From a virus, in the IMG/VR virus record IMGVR_UViG_3300011013_000018, positions 1 through 51,145 of that record: DNA of 51,145 nucleotides, one strand, 5' to 3'. The position numbers were made by a program, and so were the translations under genes. Position 1 is the stretch's first letter; every line of letters begins with the position of its first letter. The notes under the pieces were generated by a model that worked only from the letters and a program-made list of their open reading frames with translations, did not search any database and was not told where the DNA came from. Positions 7,293-15,034 of the stretch are shown one piece after another.

Positions 7293-8159
7293 CTATAGCT
7301 CCGCCCTAATTTGTTTATATTTATCTAATATACTACCTATTCCAGATTTTGCAACACTCATTACAACAGTTGGTGATTCACTCATTGCCATACCATTACT
7401 TGGCATCATTCCGCCATGCATCATACCTACACGGCCACCTTGATTATATACTGGAGGATTGTGTACTGGAGGAAGCCAAGAATTTCCAATTTGTTGTCCC
7501 GTTGCACCTGTACTTAATGAAGAGGCTATACCTGTTGCAGGCACTCCTGTGGCAACATCTTGCGTTACTCCTTGTTGTGCCCCCGCCGTCTGTAAATAAA
7601 GAGGGTCAGCTGGTGTAAGTGCTCTGCCCCTATTATGTTCGCCTCCTCTATCTAGCTCTCCAGATAAGGACGGACTCAGTACTAAACCTCTGGTATCAAT
7701 ACCTGCAAATTTAGATAAGAGTCCCGAAAGACCAAAAGAAGGTAGTGCTCCAAATTGAGCAATTCTTTGCTGGTCATGCATTACAACATTTTTTTGTGCA
7801 AGTGGCCCTTTTTCAAAATTTTTAATACTTACCTCATTAGGATTAATGTCTTGTTCTTTTAATGTATTATAGAGCGATACAATATCTTTAGTCTTAATAG
7901 GCTTATTCTTATCTGCTTCCTTTTGCATTCTACTAACAAAACCCCATTTTTCTGCAATATCTGTTTCAGATGAGACATTAGTTTGATTACTAGGATGACC
8001 TGGACTCTCTGTATCAGAAGTTGGACCAAACATACCCTGGCCAACATTTGAACCCCCTGTAGTACCTTGACCTTGCCCGCCAGCAGGACCTTGAGCTGAA
8101 GCACCATGTCCTGGTGCCCCTGCCCTGCCTTGCCTACCTCTATCTCCAGGTCCAGCCAT
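7293..8159 (-). CDS. Gly-rich virion-region protein with GGRVGMMHGG motif
   Basis: The 288-residue protein has a collagen-like low-complexity N-terminus (MAGPGDRGRQGRAGAPGHGA, to about residue 40) and a helical middle (IAEKWGFVSRMQKEADKN, TKDIVSLYNTLKEQDINP). A Gly/Pro/Ser-rich linker leads to GGRVGMMHGG (241-250) and a helical tail (SILDKYKQIRAEL). Its start overlaps the portal stop by one base. The GGRVG motif recurs in three other proteins here. It is probably a minor virion or ejection-related component. No family recognised. Confidence 0.5.
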   Translation of the reverse strand: MAGPGDRGRQGRAGAPGHGASAQGPAGGQGQGTTGGSNVGQGMFGPTSDTESPGHPSNQTNVSSETDIAEKWGFVSRMQKEADKNKPIKTKDIVSLYNTLKEQDINPNEVSIKNFEKGPLAQKNVVMHDQQRIAQFGALPSFGLSGLLSKFAGIDTRGLVLSPSLSGELDRGGEHNRGRALTPADPLYLQTAGAQQGVTQDVATGVPATGIASSLSTGATGQQIGNSWLPPVHNPPVYNQGGRVGMMHGGMMPSNGMAMSESPTVVMSVAKSGIGSILDKYKQIRAEL

Positions 8160-10630
8160 TACTTAGCTCCTCCATTAGTGAACGCGTCTTTTATGTTGTC
8201 AGTTATTTTTTCAGCTTTGTCTAGTACTCTATGTTCAGCGTCCTTATCAAGTTTCTCAATAGCAATTGCTGATCGAATAGCTGTGGCCGCATTTTGCTGA
8301 TCAATTTTATCTTGGTCAATTTTCTCCTTATTTTCCATCTTCTCTTTTTCCACAGAGAGTTTTGCTTGAGACTCTTTTAACTGTCTGTCAGAGTCTCTAG
8401 ATTTAATGGCTAGTTCTAATTCTTTTAATTTAACTAAAGGATCTTCTTGAGCATCATTCACAAGTTCATCAATATTTTCCATGTATTCAGTAATTAATTC
8501 TGCTTGTCGTTTTGCGATAGCTTTTTGCATTTCCATCATTGTTTGTTGCATTACTTGTTGTTGCTGAGGAGACATTTGTTGTCCTTGTTGTTGCATTTGT
8601 TGTAATTGTGGAGCCATTTGTTGCTGTACTTCTTCTTGAGCTTTTAGTGATATATGTTGCATAATATGTGCCTGCGTATTTGCAAATGCTTGTGGATTAG
8701 ATTTAACAACAAGACTACCAAGTAATGCAATATGCGCTACAATATGGGCGTCATGATCTTGACCTGGAAATGCCTGCGCTGTCATTCCAGCAGTTAACTC
8801 AGCATTCTCTAGTGCAGGATCTTTTGGTTGCGGTTGAGGTGGTGGTGGTAATAGAGCTTCTACATTTTGCACACCCATTGCTTCATACATTCTTCTATAA
8901 GCCTCATGTATATTATGCATTTGTGGGGCAGCTTGTGCTAACTGCAACTGTTGTTGAGCAAGTGTTACTCTTTGTGTAATTGAAAAAATATTTGGATCAG
9001 ATACAGGTATTACATCGATACGTTGATCAAAATCTTGCGCTTTAATTGCTTGGTTACCACCAACAACTTGATATGGATAAACTGGTGGTAATGTGTCTGC
9101 AAATAATTGTGCAAGTAATTTAAATTCTTTTCCTTGAGCTGAGTGCATTCTTTTATGAATTGCAGACATAACTTTCATTCCACGCTCTAGTAAGGCCATC
9201 GTTGTGCCAACAGGATTAACTTCATTGCCTTCACCAAGTTTCATATCAGCAACAGCAGCAAATGCTTTGCCACTTTCAATTACAAAGCCAAGTAACTGAT
9301 AAAGTGTTCCGGAAGGTTCTTTGTACGGTAATGGTACTAAAGAGTTTCTAATTTCTCCTGAAGGAGCATCAACATCTCTAAATTCACCTGGTACTAGTGG
9401 TTGGTCGTCATCTCTAATTCTAAGTCCACGAGCTTTAAATCCTGCAGGTAAATTAGAAAGAGTTCCCGCATCAATAAGCTGACGTAAAATTGAAGTTGCA
9501 GATTTTGTAAGACCACCCAACATGTGGATAAGACCAAAGCCGTAAAAACCAAGTCCTGGTAAAAATTTATAATGTACAAAATATTGTTTTTTATTTTTAA
9601 GTTGATCTTGTTCGTTCCAGTTTCTTCTAATAGAAAGTATTTGTGACGAGCTCTCATCAATACTGACAATGTATGGAAGACTAATGCCAGAAGCTTCTCC
9701 TCCTTGTGTAACATCTTCATAACCAGGAAGATCTAAATCAGTGTGTATTTCTAAAATTGTGTGTATTTTATCTTTTGTATAAACACGTCGTGTTCCTTCT
9801 AGCTCCCCTATTTTTTCTTCGACTGCATCTGCTTCTGGTTCTGACGGGTCAAATAAATCCATGTCTCTATAAAATCCAGACGCTTGATACTTAAGTACAT
9901 CATTAGCTGGCATCTTAATAACATGAGTTATACGCATACATGTAAGCAGATCAGTTGCATCATAAGGAACAACTAAATCTTCTGAAGACACAAATTTAGA
10001 AACTGGTCGCCCTAGTTTATCATCAAAGTATACTTTACGGAACGCCGAACCTGATAAGGGAAGATGAAATAACATTTGATCAAGTTCGGGTTCGTATTCT
10101 TCCATGACATGAGAAAGTTGATAATTCATAAATTCCTTAACACGTTTTGATTGTGCTTCAACTTGTGGGTTTGCATCTCCCATTATTTGTGTTTTAACAG
10201 GGCCACCCGCAGGAAATAATTCTTTGTAAGATTGTGCTTGAAATTGTGTTACTGATTCTGCAAGCAATGGGTGAGATACACCAGACGCTCCTGGAAAAGG
10301 ATCAGTTCTGTCTTCATACTTCATTCCTAGAAGACCAAGTCCTTCAGCATAGGTTGATGACCAATCTGCACGTGAATCTTTATCTCCCTCGTATGCTTCT
10401 AATAGTTCATCAGCAATAACTGCTAAATCACCCTCGTCTAAAGTATCAGCTAAATTTGAGAAGTGTCCTTGTGGTGCTTGCATTTGATTACCAAATGTAA
10501 TCGTTGCCCCACCATCGGGATCAAGCTGTTGATCACCTTCTAATAGCTCTATTTCTTCTGGTGAAATATTTTCTGCCTCTAAGTCAAACTTCATTTGTTC
10601 TGTTAGTGGCATATCTTTATCTACTGGCAT
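8159..10630 (-). CDS. Portal protein (P22-like)
   Basis: At 823 residues this is slightly larger than P22 gp1 (725). The N-terminal part holds the portal core: a helix (VIADELLEAYEGDKDSRADW), PFPGASGVSHPLLAESVTQF, then stem and wing elements (SGSAFRKVYFDDKLGRPVSK, EDLVVPYDATDLLTCMRITH). Residues about 630-800 are Gln/Met-rich and then a long charged coiled coil (KLKELELAIKSRDSDRQLKE), resembling the C-terminal barrel of P22-type portals that reaches into the capsid. It forms the dodecameric vertex for packaging and ejection. It has an AAGGAG site and lies four bases after the preceding gene. Confidence 0.9.
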   Translation of the reverse strand: MPVDKDMPLTEQMKFDLEAENISPEEIELLEGDQQLDPDGGATITFGNQMQAPQGHFSNLADTLDEGDLAVIADELLEAYEGDKDSRADWSSTYAEGLGLLGMKYEDRTDPFPGASGVSHPLLAESVTQFQAQSYKELFPAGGPVKTQIMGDANPQVEAQSKRVKEFMNYQLSHVMEEYEPELDQMLFHLPLSGSAFRKVYFDDKLGRPVSKFVSSEDLVVPYDATDLLTCMRITHVIKMPANDVLKYQASGFYRDMDLFDPSEPEADAVEEKIGELEGTRRVYTKDKIHTILEIHTDLDLPGYEDVTQGGEASGISLPYIVSIDESSSQILSIRRNWNEQDQLKNKKQYFVHYKFLPGLGFYGFGLIHMLGGLTKSATSILRQLIDAGTLSNLPAGFKARGLRIRDDDQPLVPGEFRDVDAPSGEIRNSLVPLPYKEPSGTLYQLLGFVIESGKAFAAVADMKLGEGNEVNPVGTTMALLERGMKVMSAIHKRMHSAQGKEFKLLAQLFADTLPPVYPYQVVGGNQAIKAQDFDQRIDVIPVSDPNIFSITQRVTLAQQQLQLAQAAPQMHNIHEAYRRMYEAMGVQNVEALLPPPPQPQPKDPALENAELTAGMTAQAFPGQDHDAHIVAHIALLGSLVVKSNPQAFANTQAHIMQHISLKAQEEVQQQMAPQLQQMQQQGQQMSPQQQQVMQQTMMEMQKAIAKRQAELITEYMENIDELVNDAQEDPLVKLKELELAIKSRDSDRQLKESQAKLSVEKEKMENKEKIDQDKIDQQNAATAIRSAIAIEKLDKDAEHRVLDKAEKITDNIKDAFTNGGAK

Positions 10631-10633
10631 AAA

Positions 10634-11230
10634 TTACTCCTTATTTTTAAACAACGCGCCTATGCCCCCTGTTATCTTTTCTAGTGGGCTACCTATAAAA
10701 TCTTGGTAGGTTTTAGTAAAAGCTCTTTGTGCAGAGTGTCCAAAAGGAACATCTTCTTTATACTCTTCAAACCACGGCGTGTCACCATAATACTCTTCTA
10801 AAGTTTCCATGGGGAAAACTCCGGGCTCAGCTGGCCCTTCTTTCGGGGCAACGAATGAATTATGCAAAACAAAATCCAACAACTCGTACACACTCATGTC
10901 TTGCTCTTCTGCAGCAGCTGCCCATTCTGGACTATTCATTGCTTCTCTATAGGTCCAACCATCTAGTGCTGGTATAGGTTCATCATAGTCTAAACCGTAA
11001 TTCTCTGGACCCGCCCGCTCATGAGGGTGAGTTCCAGTTATGGGATTTGACTCTCCCATATCCCCTGCCATAACGTCATAAAGAATAGCGGGCAAACCTA
11101 AACCTAGTGATAAAGCTTTTGAGCCAGCACCTTTTGCAATGTTTGGTATAGAAGTAATTTTTGGTATTTTGACGTTAGGTTTAGCTCCTGCTATTCCGCC
11201 TTCTAATACTGCTGCGTCTATTGTTGCCAT
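10634..11230 (-). CDS. Unknown virion-region protein upstream of portal
   Basis: A 198-residue acidic protein. A hydrophobic N-terminal stretch (GSKALSLGLGLPAILYDVMAG, split by Gly/Pro) follows KPNVKIPKITSIPNIAK, which echoes the KIPK repeats of genes at 13.7-15.0 kb. The rest is acidic and aromatic (ENYGLDYDEPIPALDGW, LEEYYGDTPWFEEYKED). It may be a minor head protein. No motif of known function is visible. Confidence 0.5.
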   Translation of the reverse strand: MATIDAAVLEGGIAGAKPNVKIPKITSIPNIAKGAGSKALSLGLGLPAILYDVMAGDMGESNPITGTHPHERAGPENYGLDYDEPIPALDGWTYREAMNSPEWAAAAEEQDMSVYELLDFVLHNSFVAPKEGPAEPGVFPMETLEEYYGDTPWFEEYKEDVPFGHSAQRAFTKTYQDFIGSPLEKITGGIGALFKNKE

Positions 11231-11272
11231 ATGTTCTTCCCTGCCATAATATAATATTAATTATAGCTACAC

Positions 11273-11749
11273 TCAACCCTTAAATACTTCCCACAACTTT
11301 TGAGCGGCGTCTCTGTAATATTGTTCAGAGGTCATTCCATCTACCTTTTTTCCTGTTTTACTATCAACAAAAGACCATGGATCGTTGTCCGTGAGTATAT
11401 ATTCAAAGTTTATTGTAAGCTCATCTCCTTTTTTAATCTCTTTTCTAGCGAAACATATCCCTAAATAATATAGCATAGAAGGGTCAAACGAATGATTAAT
11501 ATACCCATCTTCTCGAACCTCATACCCATAAACAAATAAATCATCTAACCAACGACAGCACGTCATTTGAAATACGTGATCATCTGCTTTATGAATACGG
11601 TAGTCTAGATATTCTTCTAAGGTCTTCGTACCATGATCTACGTCAGGACACCACAACGCAATAACACTTCCTTTCGGAATATCTTCACCGGCAAATAAAC
11701 CTAGGCCGGCGATATCAGACTTCTTGATGTCTGTCTTGTATCTCAGCAT
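11273..11749 (-). CDS. SET-domain protein, putative lysine methyltransferase
   Basis: A 158-residue stand-alone SET domain. N-terminal DIAGLGLFAGEDIPKGSVIA (12-31) is the first SET block. GYINHSFDPS (82-91) matches the pseudoknot motif NHSxxPN, with Ser where Asn is usual. IKKGDELTINFEY (105-117) matches GDELTxxY, where the final Tyr is catalytic. SET enzymes transfer methyl groups from S-adenosylmethionine to lysine side chains. No post-SET cysteines are present, as in other small bacterial and viral SET proteins. It overlaps the double-Hint gene by 35 bases, so it is translationally coupled to it. The substrate is unknown: the Lys-rich proteins nearby or a host protein are candidates. Confidence 0.8.
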   Translation of the reverse strand: MLRYKTDIKKSDIAGLGLFAGEDIPKGSVIALWCPDVDHGTKTLEEYLDYRIHKADDHVFQMTCCRWLDDLFVYGYEVREDGYINHSFDPSMLYYLGICFARKEIKKGDELTINFEYILTDNDPWSFVDSKTGKKVDGMTSEQYYRDAAQKLWEVFKG

Positions 11750-13337
11750 TTACTTTCTTTCTCATCATTTCTATGTATGGCTCCCAGTCTTTTTGAGAAC
11801 CAGTTAAGTAGTCACCAAACTCAATGCCTTGTACCCAGATTCTATTGTTTGTTGTCTCGAAACAATACACAGGTTCAATGCGATCAGTTAATATTCCATG
11901 CTTACTATTTTGTACCTCTACCATTTCGTTGCCTTCACGAACTAAATGTGTTCCAGAAACATACACACCTTGGTAGTTATAAATTTTTGTTGATTCAAAT
12001 TCTAGTTTTGCAATAACTCGTCCGCCTTTAGTTTCTTCTCCAACACGAATACCAGTAATTTCTTTTGTTGTACCATCAGCCATATCGATTGGTGTGCCTT
12101 CAACGAAGCAACCACCACTACCGCCGCCTTTATTATGTACAAGGTAGCCGTCTGCATAGTAAGTTCGGTCTCCGTTCAGTATGAAGTTATAGACAGTATC
12201 TTCAGCGTTTCCATCGTGCTCTTCTATACTATCAACTTTAACGTCGTCTTTTCCAGTAATTATAATATCCCCAACGTCTAGTTTTTTAACATCTAGGTCA
12301 GTTTCTTTTGCTGTATCTTCTGGGTTAATAGATTTCCAACCTTCCAGTGTTTTGAATGGGTGTTCAGAAGTTACGAAGGCATCTCCGTTATTGATAGAAT
12401 ATAATTTTCTATCTCCTAGTGGAGGATGATCATAGTCAGTTACCATATTAACACCCTCTTCACCTTTGACTTTATCTCCTATCTCAACTTCTTCAATCTT
12501 CTTCAATGTACCATCTTCCATAGTTACAAGTGTGCCTGCAACGAAACAACTGCCGCCAATACCTGGTGGTCTTAAGAGGTATTGTGGGACGTATTGTGGG
12601 ACGTATTGAATTTGTGGCTGTACATTTTGTGCTGCTGCAAGTTGTTCTCGAAGTTCTGCAAGTTGTGCTTGGAGCGCCGCCTCTTGTGATTGTGCTTGTG
12701 AGGAAGCGGAAGCAGCAGATGCTTGTTGTTCGGCAAGAGCTGCAGCATGCTGCGCTTGTGCTTGTTGCATAGCTTCTGCTCTCGCATCTATTTGTGATTG
12801 ATATGTTGATGAAAGATTTCCTTGTTGCTCAGCAAGTCTTGCGTCTAGTTGTTCTTGCGTTAACGTTCCTGCGTCTTGACCAAAAATATCTTGCAGCATT
12901 GGGTATGTATCATCTCCAGTGTAAGTTAAAGCATCAAGATTTCTACGACCAAAATCAGCACTAGGTCCATATCCATAGTTGTATGGAATAGGTACATTCA
13001 TTGGATTGCCAGCTTGTTGTGTCATCGCTGCTAAATCAGGCCGTGGTGGTAATAAACTTTGTAATCCTAAAGCATCTAAATCTGGAGTTGAAGTTGGGTT
13101 CTGTTGAGCGGATAATGATTGTAGTCCTAGTACAGAAGCAACAGTAGGTAGTCCTCCTGTTGATCCTCCTGTTGATCCTCCTGTATTCATTCCCACACGA
13201 CCGCCATCGGCCCTTTCAATTCCAAACTCTCTGTACAAGTCTAATCGAATTATCTCTGCTAAATCATCATCACCAGAAGTAATTGCATCATCTAACAATT
13301 GAATAAGCTGTGATGGGCGACTACTAGACCAACTCAT
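11715..13337 (-). CDS. Virion-region protein with two tandem Hint (intein-like) domains
   Basis: The 540-residue protein has an N-terminal helix, GGRVGMNTGGSTGGSTGG (45-62), an Ala/Gln coiled coil (about 158-238) and a QYVPQYVPQY repeat. Hint 1 runs from Cys264 (CFVAGTLVTMEDGT) through TSEHPF (323-328) to YYADGYLVHN (393-402). The junction residue is Lys403, not Cys/Ser/Thr. A short KGGGSGG linker leads to Hint 2 from Cys410 (CFVEGTPIDMADGT), with SGTHLV (461-466) as block B and FGDYL (507-511) at the end. The first resembles bacterial intein-like domains, which usually cleave rather than splice when the +1 residue is not a nucleophile. The second ends like Hedgehog-type Hint domains. No homing endonuclease is inserted. 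The protein likely self-processes, releasing its coiled-coil part. Confidence 0.85.
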   Translation of the reverse strand: MSWSSSRPSQLIQLLDDAITSGDDDLAEIIRLDLYREFGIERADGGRVGMNTGGSTGGSTGGLPTVASVLGLQSLSAQQNPTSTPDLDALGLQSLLPPRPDLAAMTQQAGNPMNVPIPYNYGYGPSADFGRRNLDALTYTGDDTYPMLQDIFGQDAGTLTQEQLDARLAEQQGNLSSTYQSQIDARAEAMQQAQAQHAAALAEQQASAASASSQAQSQEAALQAQLAELREQLAAAQNVQPQIQYVPQYVPQYLLRPPGIGGSCFVAGTLVTMEDGTLKKIEEVEIGDKVKGEEGVNMVTDYDHPPLGDRKLYSINNGDAFVTSEHPFKTLEGWKSINPEDTAKETDLDVKKLDVGDIIITGKDDVKVDSIEEHDGNAEDTVYNFILNGDRTYYADGYLVHNKGGGSGGCFVEGTPIDMADGTTKEITGIRVGEETKGGRVIAKLEFESTKIYNYQGVYVSGTHLVREGNEMVEVQNSKHGILTDRIEPVYCFETTNNRIWVQGIEFGDYLTGSQKDWEPYIEMMRKKVNAEIQDRHQEV

Positions 13338-13339
13338 GT

Positions 13340-13519
13340 TTAATATTTTTTCTTTTTTTTGTTAATATCATTAATAGGTTTTCCTAAGCTGCTCCAAAAC
13401 TCGTCCAGAGCATTGTGTTCACAAAGAATGCACTCACAATCTAGAGTGCGGCATGAACCGCCATGACTACAATGACAGTTATGTTCGCAGTTCTTACAAG
13501 TTTTACCTAAAGAAACCAT
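13340..13519 (-). CDS. Cys/His-rich 59-residue zinc-binding protein
   Basis: ATG at 13519, stop two bases before the double-Hint start. It has eight Cys and four His in 28 residues: CKNCEHNCHCSHGGSC (8-23) followed by DCECILCEH (27-35). The tail is FWSSLGKPIND plus a Lys run. Such spacing suggests two small zinc sites. A treble-clef or ribbon role in protein or nucleic acid binding is inferred. The density of cysteines makes a chance frame unlikely. Confidence 0.65.
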   Translation of the reverse strand: MVSLGKTCKNCEHNCHCSHGGSCRTLDCECILCEHNALDEFWSSLGKPINDINKKKKKY

Positions 13520-13545
13520 TTTTGCAAGAGTTAATTAGCAACTAC

Positions 13546-13656
13546 TTACTTATTCTTGCCTTTAGATTTCTTTTTATTCTTTTTGGTTCTTGCTTTGGCT
13601 GCGGCTGCATAACCAGCTTTAGTGTATGGGTAGTGTGTTTTTCCAACTTTAGGCAT
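13546..13656 (-). CDS. Basic 36-residue protein (MPKVGKTHYPYT type)
   Basis: MPKVGKTHYPYTKAGYAAAA continues with KARTKKNKKKSKGKNK. The start and tyrosine pattern match a very small basic protein that I have seen next to head genes of marine phages. It could be a packaged DNA-binding peptide. The gene follows directly on the 150-residue Lys-rich gene (start two bases before its stop region). Confidence 0.6.
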   Translation of the reverse strand: MPKVGKTHYPYTKAGYAAAAKARTKKNKKKSKGKNK

Positions 13657-13657
13657 A

Positions 13658-14110
13658 TTATTTCACCCTTCCTCCTCGTTTATAAATTCGTCCACCAAAT
13701 CTTTTTCGTGGTATAGGACTTTCCTTGCCGCCCGCAAACGCACTAATTGCTCCTGCTGCGCCTGCAGTGCCTGCAGCACCAAGTCCAATTTTTTTCCCTA
13801 TTCCCATATGAGGCCCAGTCACCACATCATCCATTCCTTCCAAAACAAAGCCCAAATCTTTTTTCTTAGGGGCACCAAAAGAAATTCCTGAGGTCACATC
13901 AGGGTGCATATCTCCTGCTACCTTCTTTTTTGATAGTTTCTTTTTCTTCTTCGGTCCAGGACCAGACTTCTTCTTTTTTGTCAACTTCCTTTTCTTCTTC
14001 GGTCCAGCGGAAACTTTTTTTGGTTTCTTTGGCGTCTTCGGAATCTTTGGGATCGTTGGAATCTTCGGTGGTTTTTTAGGAATTTTGACCTTGCTAATAA
14101 TTTTTACCAT
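13658..14110 (-). CDS. KIPK-repeat protein 3, with GGRIYKRGGRVK tail
   Basis: The third of three adjacent relatives. The 150-residue protein starts MVKIISKVKIPKKPPKIPTI and continues with KIPKTPKKPKK repeats and basic blocks (GPKKKRKLTKKKKSGPGPK). A Gly/Ala-rich hydrophobic helix lies at about 107-126 (IGLGAAGTAGAAGAISAFAG), then GGRIYKRGGRVK at the C-terminus. Lys-Pro repeats of this kind behave as extended polyproline-type cationic arms, so DNA or membrane binding is plausible. This is inferred from composition; no family is known to me. Confidence 0.6.
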   Translation of the reverse strand: MVKIISKVKIPKKPPKIPTIPKIPKTPKKPKKVSAGPKKKRKLTKKKKSGPGPKKKKKLSKKKVAGDMHPDVTSGISFGAPKKKDLGFVLEGMDDVVTGPHMGIGKKIGLGAAGTAGAAGAISAFAGGKESPIPRKRFGGRIYKRGGRVK

Positions 14111-14112
14111 GA

Positions 14113-14559
14113 CTATTTACCCTTCTTAGGTTTAGGTTTTAGTGGTGGTTTTTTTCTTCGGCCTTCTCTCATAATAGCACGGTAAATCTTAAAGGCTCCT
14201 TCTTTATCGCCCATGTTGTATAAGTGAGCAGCTTTGAAAGCTTTGCCTCGATTTGGTTGAGAGATGCCTTTAGTTCTTTTTTTAACTTTTCTTTGTACAG
14301 CAGCTTTATTACCCCAATATTGTTTTACGGCAGCAGTCTTTTCAGCCCCACTCATGTTCTTAAACGCTTTTGTTTTTGTCGTCTTTGCAAACGACTGAGT
14401 TACAGGAGCATTAGCAGGGTTAGCTGTTTTAGGTCCGGGTTTCGTTTTGCCCGGAGGTGTCTTAGGACGAGAAGCTTTTGGTTTTGACTTCGGCTTCTTA
14501 GGAATCTTTGGGATCTTTGGAATCTTCGGTGGCTTCTTAGGAAGCTTAACTTTAACCAT
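14113..14559 (-). CDS. KIPK-repeat protein 2
   Basis: A 148-residue basic protein. The N-terminus MVKVKLPKKPPKIPKIPKIP (1-20) is nearly identical to its upstream neighbour. A Pro/Lys/Gly linker and then a helical basic region follow (MSGAEKTAAVKQYWGNKAAV, KAFKAAHLYNMGDKEGAFKI). It ends KPPLKPKPKKGK. The C-terminal half differs completely from the two relatives, so the repeat arm looks like a shared tag on unrelated bodies. Its ATG overlaps the stop of protein 1 (TAATG). Confidence 0.6.
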   Translation of the reverse strand: MVKVKLPKKPPKIPKIPKIPKKPKSKPKASRPKTPPGKTKPGPKTANPANAPVTQSFAKTTKTKAFKNMSGAEKTAAVKQYWGNKAAVQRKVKKRTKGISQPNRGKAFKAAHLYNMGDKEGAFKIYRAIMREGRRKKPPLKPKPKKGK

Positions 14560-15023
14560 TACCTATTCTTTTGTCGCTCCCTGATCTCAGCTGCGGTTAG
14601 TTTCTTGTGTCTTACCACTTTACCTTTGCTGTCTCTAACAACACCTTTTGAATATTTAACTGCTGGATCTAAAGATAGTTTTCTTTTCTTTTTAGGTCCA
14701 GAGCGTAGTCCTTTTTTACCGTAAGGTCGTGTAGGTTTCTCATAAGGTTTATATGGTTGCTTTCCACCACGTCCAGGTTGTTCGTTCTTAGGAGAAGAAG
14801 CAGCAGCATCTTTATCGCGATTCTTCATATACAAACCAATACCTGTTCCTAGTCCAGCGGCTACAACGCCACCTACAATAGCTTTTTTAGAAGGACCTTT
14901 TACTGTTCCTGGAGGCTTTTTAGGTTTAGTTACTTTTGGTTTCTTTGGCGTCTTCGGAACCTTCGGAATCTTCGGAATCTTTGGGATCTTCGGTGGCTTC
15001 TTAGGAATTTTAATTTTTACCAT
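14559..15023 (-). CDS. KIPK-repeat protein 1, with one membrane-like segment
   Basis: First gene after the large terminase. The 154-residue protein starts MVKIKIPKKPPKIPKIPKIP, then KVPKTPKKPKVTKPKKPP. A hydrophobic Gly/Ala segment follows (AIVGGVVAAGLGTGIGLYM, about 48-66) and then a basic, disordered tail rich in Pro, Tyr and Lys (KQPYKPYEKPTRPYGKKG). A good AAGGAG site precedes the ATG. A cationic arm plus a membrane-like helix would fit a protein ejected with DNA, which is inference. Confidence 0.6.
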   Translation of the reverse strand: MVKIKIPKKPPKIPKIPKIPKVPKTPKKPKVTKPKKPPGTVKGPSKKAIVGGVVAAGLGTGIGLYMKNRDKDAAASSPKNEQPGRGGKQPYKPYEKPTRPYGKKGLRSGPKKKRKLSLDPAVKYSKGVVRDSKGKVVRHKKLTAAEIRERQKNR

Positions 15024-15034
15024 AATAGTTCTCC

